7,536 nucleotides of DNA from Globobulimina sp. (lineage: Eukaryota; Foraminifera; Rotaliida): positions 1-7,536 of the forward strand of contig PIVH01000142.1 of the NCBI GenBank assembly GCA_003354225.1, read 5' to 3'. Shown in pieces: positions 6,701 to 7,536 of the stretch (the first letter of the stretch is position 1; each line of letters begins with the position of its first letter). The notes below the pieces were generated by a model that worked only from the letters and a program-made list of their open reading frames with translations, did not search any database and was not told the DNA's origin. The position numbers and the translations under genes are program-made.

Positions 6701-7536
6701 TTTTTAATTATATTCATCACATTTTTTACTTGTTTTATTTCTTTATTGTTATTATTGTCTGAGTAATTTGGAGATGTTTCTTTTAACAATTTTCGCCAAT
6801 GATTGATCATTAAATCAGCACCATATTTTTTCAAATTTTGCTTGATTTGCATAATTTTATCATTTTGTTTTAACATTTTGGTAAAATCGTACCAGTCCAA
6901 AAATATTTGCAGCACATGTTTTAATAATATTATATTCAAATGATTTGCTTCGTGATTTTTCTCCAATATAAAGCTAATTAATTCACATATTTTGTCATTA
7001 TTTCGCTGATAAATTCCATTTAGAAATTCATGATTGCTTTTGTGCTGTGACATTGTTAACAAATTCTCCGTTAATAACATATTCAATGAATGCAATATTA
7101 AATTAATACACGTACAGTCTATGTTTCTCCCATATTCCACCAATATGCAAATTAAATTATTGATTAAGTTGTTGCGAATTAACTTATTATCTGCCACGGA
7201 CACATCCGATAACTTATTATTTAGTGTTTGTCCCAAAACAATAATAGTTTCTAACAAAGATGTATCATTCAAGCGGATAATATTCAATTTCTTATTATTT
7301 GTGTTATGAACAATAACTAAATCGCTGTATAACCGCTCAATATGACAACTGTACATCACATGATGTTGTATGCTTGCTATCTGTTGCCATTTTTTATTAT
7401 TCTTATTCTTATCCTGTCCTTCTTCCTTATCCTTACCACTGTCAATAATATGAATATCAATATGTAATAACTGATGTAATATCCGTAACACAATAACAAC
7501 AAACTGGCAATATTTCGCATTATTTCTGCAATATTT
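763..7536 (-). CDS. HECT E3 ubiquitin ligase, TRIP12/UFD4/UPL3-like (5' partial)
   Basis: Residue numbers count from the GTG at 7489-7491 (residue 1 to 2242). The frame has no stop between there and 7536, adding 15 codons (KYCRNNAKYCQFVVI), so the gene is cut by the window edge. The first in-frame ATG is residue 46 (7354-7356). HECT ligases take ubiquitin from an E2 onto a Cys and pass it to a substrate Lys. Visible order: helical, probably ARM/HEAT-like segments (1-230); acidic stretch (271-301); helical block with QFISSGIIDILLYYL (432-446), as in UPL3/TRIP12; Lys/Glu/Gln coiled coil (637-680); conserved GIELPKHLTVLQ (855-866); basic stretch (1016-1050); conserved pre-HECT block (1117-1256); Asn-rich linker; split HECT domain (about 1510-2242). 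The last 34 residues align with TRIP12 from the catalytic Cys2209 without a gap and end FYLS, keeping Phe fourth from the end. No WWE domain was recognised. The stop is TAA at 763-765. No introns are needed across 6.7 kb. HECT identity is near certain; the TRIP12/UPL3 subgroup is likely. Confidence 0.95.
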   Translation of the reverse strand, partial: KYCRNNAKYCQFVVIVLRILHQLLHIDIHIIDSGKDKEEGQDKNKNNKKWQQIASIQHHVMYSCHIERLYSDLVIVHNTNNKKLNIIRLNDTSLLETIIVLGQTLNNKLSDVSVADNKLIRNNLINNLICILVEYGRNIDCTCINLILHSLNMLLTENLLTMSQHKSNHEFLNGIYQRNNDKICELISFILEKNHEANHLNIILLKHVLQIFLDWYDFTKMLKQNDKIMQIKQNLKKYGADLMINHWRKLLKETSPNYSDNNNNKEIKQVKNVMNIIKKCRRILNLDEMDEDDSDCDCDIDTESELDEADNDIAIDHKNKKIKIFDMDEIDVMADGIYCDYVTLHLEELLLSTEVTTADHLKKVGEMLLDMTRTDNRICHKLAIGSVSCAENSKLFSHKKQDKYAKYWRLYSLHIQSIIEDRDIYNHFRILLAMKCLLNEKYLTKYQFISSGIIDILLYYLTVTENDFASIKRYKKSDTQKQKGRNSNKIKMDLLHDRQRLFAFVFFFDLDEDCLQIHLCHPSMYHKIIKYKNKFNTNINNINVNKNSQSMKYLIHLLLQCLNMDIFPIRTIKTRQNNNPNDTEEDEEDIVMNNDNNNKKKQFSFGAGAKSQEIDKYYYELKLLSERVLMINVFHDIDNCVVAQSLRFNYKHQLIEWETKQKLRQEQQLKLRKKYEESLRQKYEQSLQEKEKKESVDSDDDDEIMQDDNFYNNLSFPTIPDRQKQKVNLPRESSWGASSTTSSSLPSFDAVDAAPYNPIRAVNFSVTGHLFMTISDITKVFITKYEALRKYKYKNPFHLLTDIGINKIDKKQTDCIDLSSFLIHQCSNNHILAHFLDKNNQNGDGDEDIASIRASQLLQNGLELVVTYNGIELPKHLTVLQVLLTFDYPHLFNDYANNTNTNHTNSKSIEDITEIRHIDREEEDEFSYRTSYSKRDRHVFNIYFRWKQQNRIKPTHSNKNSNINDTDIKLPDLINPTRYLDNISYRTPTLLPAIPLHTHRTRSSSRRQTVASTSSLLLNSPPNSPINEAMRKKIKRSRRGKKRKFDKMEADHTVNSVRMTAKKRKIGYNVADYTRFYRHGMGTISVPMALNENSTCDDLRQQHFPEIAAKWYSSIRTERIKVCKHSKWKTDGPTLIILKLLNYFHGFSSHWTSLYYDDFYDVENVFNFNQQFDINRVKMKYVYNDRNNEDDEKFASKDDIQCLLKPHIFYNKQLIERLKNQIQQSLVVMSNTTNNWIKEIPLKYPFLFPYHIRKDIFDIFSFGPSRTFKNLIQFLKKCHHNTQDSVHLEQNNNVQSVSTFNLQTSNRMRQTNILNIPSMSPLFNTNNHNNTNNDDDFKQITSQIHKNSSTHTFSMIHSMLTNDNCMIPKETHKTIKIYRKSVLSDVCALFYASKYFSPLLSYYQFQTFRYHTSQAMPADTFRDELALHLLPDPERISSIAISRPRHNHRRTINFNQTNNSNNNNVLSHGQSHSESESPKLSLKKIKKKRKKADITVPSAKKKKKIANETQLQYLPILSEGVVDFNYDNDPFSTHFSESILRAQFYGDDGVGSGPTMEFFTLATNGLDRQDLQLWIDDDTHLTNTTKHCNDTVITDDEGIDDDKLYAFGVYRCNDCTLINGMLCCAVHRDKPLTCYKNENVRGNVGIQSCVNELFYCTETECDYHCHSEVNNDAKQHDLCTFCGHKCDIYFWIISHKSIVRLNESYPLGINCISHPLMQCDCCKIISFPSCNARQLLMYSYGGVYDIDGRSYPIHYLSSAVCFNQHCHPFCYRSDINMIPILLTKAFVARLYGHIITDKDIKCLDLSHYQNIVSLSSGKSRKMRISGTKTFLTGDRASKCKSKDSLVNFICAQHAESAQHQNTNKNEKESSDASDNNKVVIRNHMSHVTGYNGLFYRPNMLSFICNSPLDSNPSKYLDVLGKIMILAVKENKRINLELHQMFFKMVLGANLRRDVTILDMLKIYPNDHYLMILFRLFNILQLYRHMGCYCAFFRDVNVSNKMEIEQDNESDGGGSDEYTFQCILSLKNKCESFIDLLCLTLNTPTFNVNLSKEKAEEMLDIHNLEKYLIGICNYFLNDGISESNNYVQLGLKSMMRDDDNMDVGNDGNNVLLLPFYDYEFETLVIGSNTQHFNEWTAKYLCKYVKLEQYSYNTPVIKNLYDMLCNEFDIKQKRQFIRFLTGSLSLPLGGISKLNPQFTITKFATVEQQFLYENAEYESLPHATTCRHTLRLPPYKTKTTLKSKLLQAMNHAQTGFYLS
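865..867 (-). other. Catalytic cysteine codon of the HECT domain (Cys2209)
   Basis: The codon TGC (gca on the plus strand) encodes the Cys in LPHATTC, the position that forms the thioester with ubiquitin in HECT ligases. Exactly 33 residues follow it, as in human TRIP12. The spacing to the LPPY motif and the terminal FYLS is also as in the family. The enzyme is therefore predicted to be catalytically competent. Confidence 0.93.
1864..2811 (-). other. Cys/His-rich insertion inside the HECT N-lobe, probable zinc-binding module
   Basis: Residues about 1561-1876 lie between DLQLWI and GLFYRP, where TRIP12-type HECT domains have only a short loop. The core, residues 1597-1755 (2227-2703), holds 20 Cys: 1597, 1600, 1608, 1609, 1619, 1634, 1641, 1646, 1650, 1664, 1667, 1671, 1696, 1704, 1706, 1707, 1715, 1746, 1751 and 1755. 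It also has several His (1612, 1649, 1651, 1661, 1669, 1699, 1750, 1752). Motifs include YRCNDC, HDLCTFCGHKC, CDCC and CFNQHCHPFC. Pairs of Cys-x2-Cys and Cys-x3-Cys type are what zinc ligands look like. The flanks are an acidic linker (1561-1588, DDD and DDEGIDDD) and a Ser/Asn/Lys-rich linker (1799-1862). The frame continues unbroken on both sides, so it is not an unspliced intron. I recognise no named domain over its full length. The first knuckle faintly resembles a UBR box. Zinc binding is inferred. Confidence 0.8.
3025..3090 (-). other. Lys-rich tract next to the HECT domain, candidate nuclear localisation signal 2
   Basis: Residues 1468-1489 are two Lys/Arg runs, KKIKKKRKK and KKKKK, separated by ADITVPSA. 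This is the spacing of a bipartite nuclear import signal. It follows an Asn/Ser-rich linker (1439-1465) and lies about 40 residues before the first HECT motif. The homopolymeric Lys codons (AAA/AAG) also make it a low-complexity stretch that could have grown by slippage. Confidence 0.45.
3724..4143 (-). other. TRIP12/UPL3-type conserved block upstream of the HECT domain
   Basis: Residues 1117-1256 assign this ligase to the TRIP12/UFD4/UPL3 group rather than to other HECT families. GPTLIILKLLNYFHGFSSHW (1117-1136) matches the LLxVLxxxxRYW segment. QQSLVVMSN (1208-1216) with NNWIKEI (1219-1225) matches the segment ending in a Trp after a short linker. YPFLFPYHIRKDIFDIFSFG (1229-1248) followed by PSRTF matches the family CPFLFPFxTRxxxFxxxAFGxSR signature. 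This block normally precedes the HECT N-lobe by about 100 residues. Here an Asn-rich linker and a Lys-rich stretch lengthen the gap to about 250. Confidence 0.85.
4342..4446 (-). other. Basic cluster, candidate nuclear localisation signal 1
   Basis: Residues 1016-1050 contain RKKIKRSRRGKKRK (1016-1029) and a second run AKKRK (1046-1050), about 17 residues apart. This fits monopartite or extended bipartite nuclear import signals. It follows a Ser/Thr/Pro-rich segment (1000-1010). TRIP12 is a nuclear ligase, so nuclear location would fit, but only the basic sequence is seen. Confidence 0.5.
5479..5526 (-). repeat. Two-copy 24-bp tandem repeat within the coiled-coil coding region
   Basis: Residues 656-663 (LRKKYEES) and 664-671 (LRQKYEQS) are consecutive copies of one 8-residue unit. 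A decayed third (LQEKEKKES) follows. The two 24-bp units, 5503-5526 and 5479-5502, match at 17 of 24 positions. They sit in a highly charged helical stretch (637-680) predicted to form a coiled coil or single helix, followed by an acidic tract (SVDSDDDDE). The pattern suggests growth by in-frame duplication. Confidence 0.6.

Noticed and set aside
5708-7309. Hydrophobic plus-strand frames rich in Phe, Ile and Ser that look like membrane proteins (5708-5962, 6502-6762, 7034-7309).
   Set aside because: The apparent membrane character is the complement of Asn/Lys/Asp-rich coding on the minus strand (AAT and AAA runs read as ATT and TTT). It is not evidence of a gene.
1-7536. Bacterial or phage origin, CRISPR arrays, tRNA or rRNA genes.
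   Set aside because: No direct-repeat arrays, ribosome binding sites in operon-like order, or cloverleaf or rRNA-like sequence were seen. A HECT ligase with GT-AG introns next door indicates a eukaryote.

Overview
The window is nuclear-type DNA from an AT-rich eukaryote, most likely a divergent protist. The reasons are a giant HECT-family ubiquitin ligase rich in Asn, Lys and Asp runs, GT-AG introns of about 70 nt in the neighbouring gene, an AATAAA signal behind the big gene, and no bacterial features. All reading frames used here fit the standard code, since no internal TAA, TAG or TGA has to be read through. The species cannot be fixed from the sequence. Divergence from animal, plant and fungal versions, plus the low-complexity runs, would suit a rhizarian or amoebozoan, but that is a guess.

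Layout: nearly 90% of the window (763-7536, minus strand) is one uninterrupted reading frame. It encodes the C-terminal 2,257 residues of a HECT E3 ubiquitin ligase of the TRIP12/UFD4/UPL3 group. The frame is still open at the right edge and the nominal first codon is GTG, so the true N-terminus lies outside the window. The catalytic Cys and the C-terminal tail are intact and collinear with the family. The striking feature is that the HECT N-lobe is split by about 315 residues, half of which form a dense Cys/His-rich, probably zinc-binding, module.

About 140 nt beyond the ligase stop lies a small three-exon gene on the same strand (275-623). It encodes a 67-residue single-pass membrane protein resembling the short transmembrane mitochondrial protein STMP1 (DUF4535). 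One of its exons is only 15 nt long. Its phases fit at both junctions. The AATAAA of the ligase gene sits in the short gap between the two genes.

Positions 1-274 hold no gene that can be called with confidence, only competing splice-like signals and short open stretches on both strands.

The two genes are tandem but have no evident functional link: one is a cytosolic or nuclear ubiquitin ligase, the other a probable mitochondrial microprotein. Their closeness says more about a compact genome than about a shared pathway.
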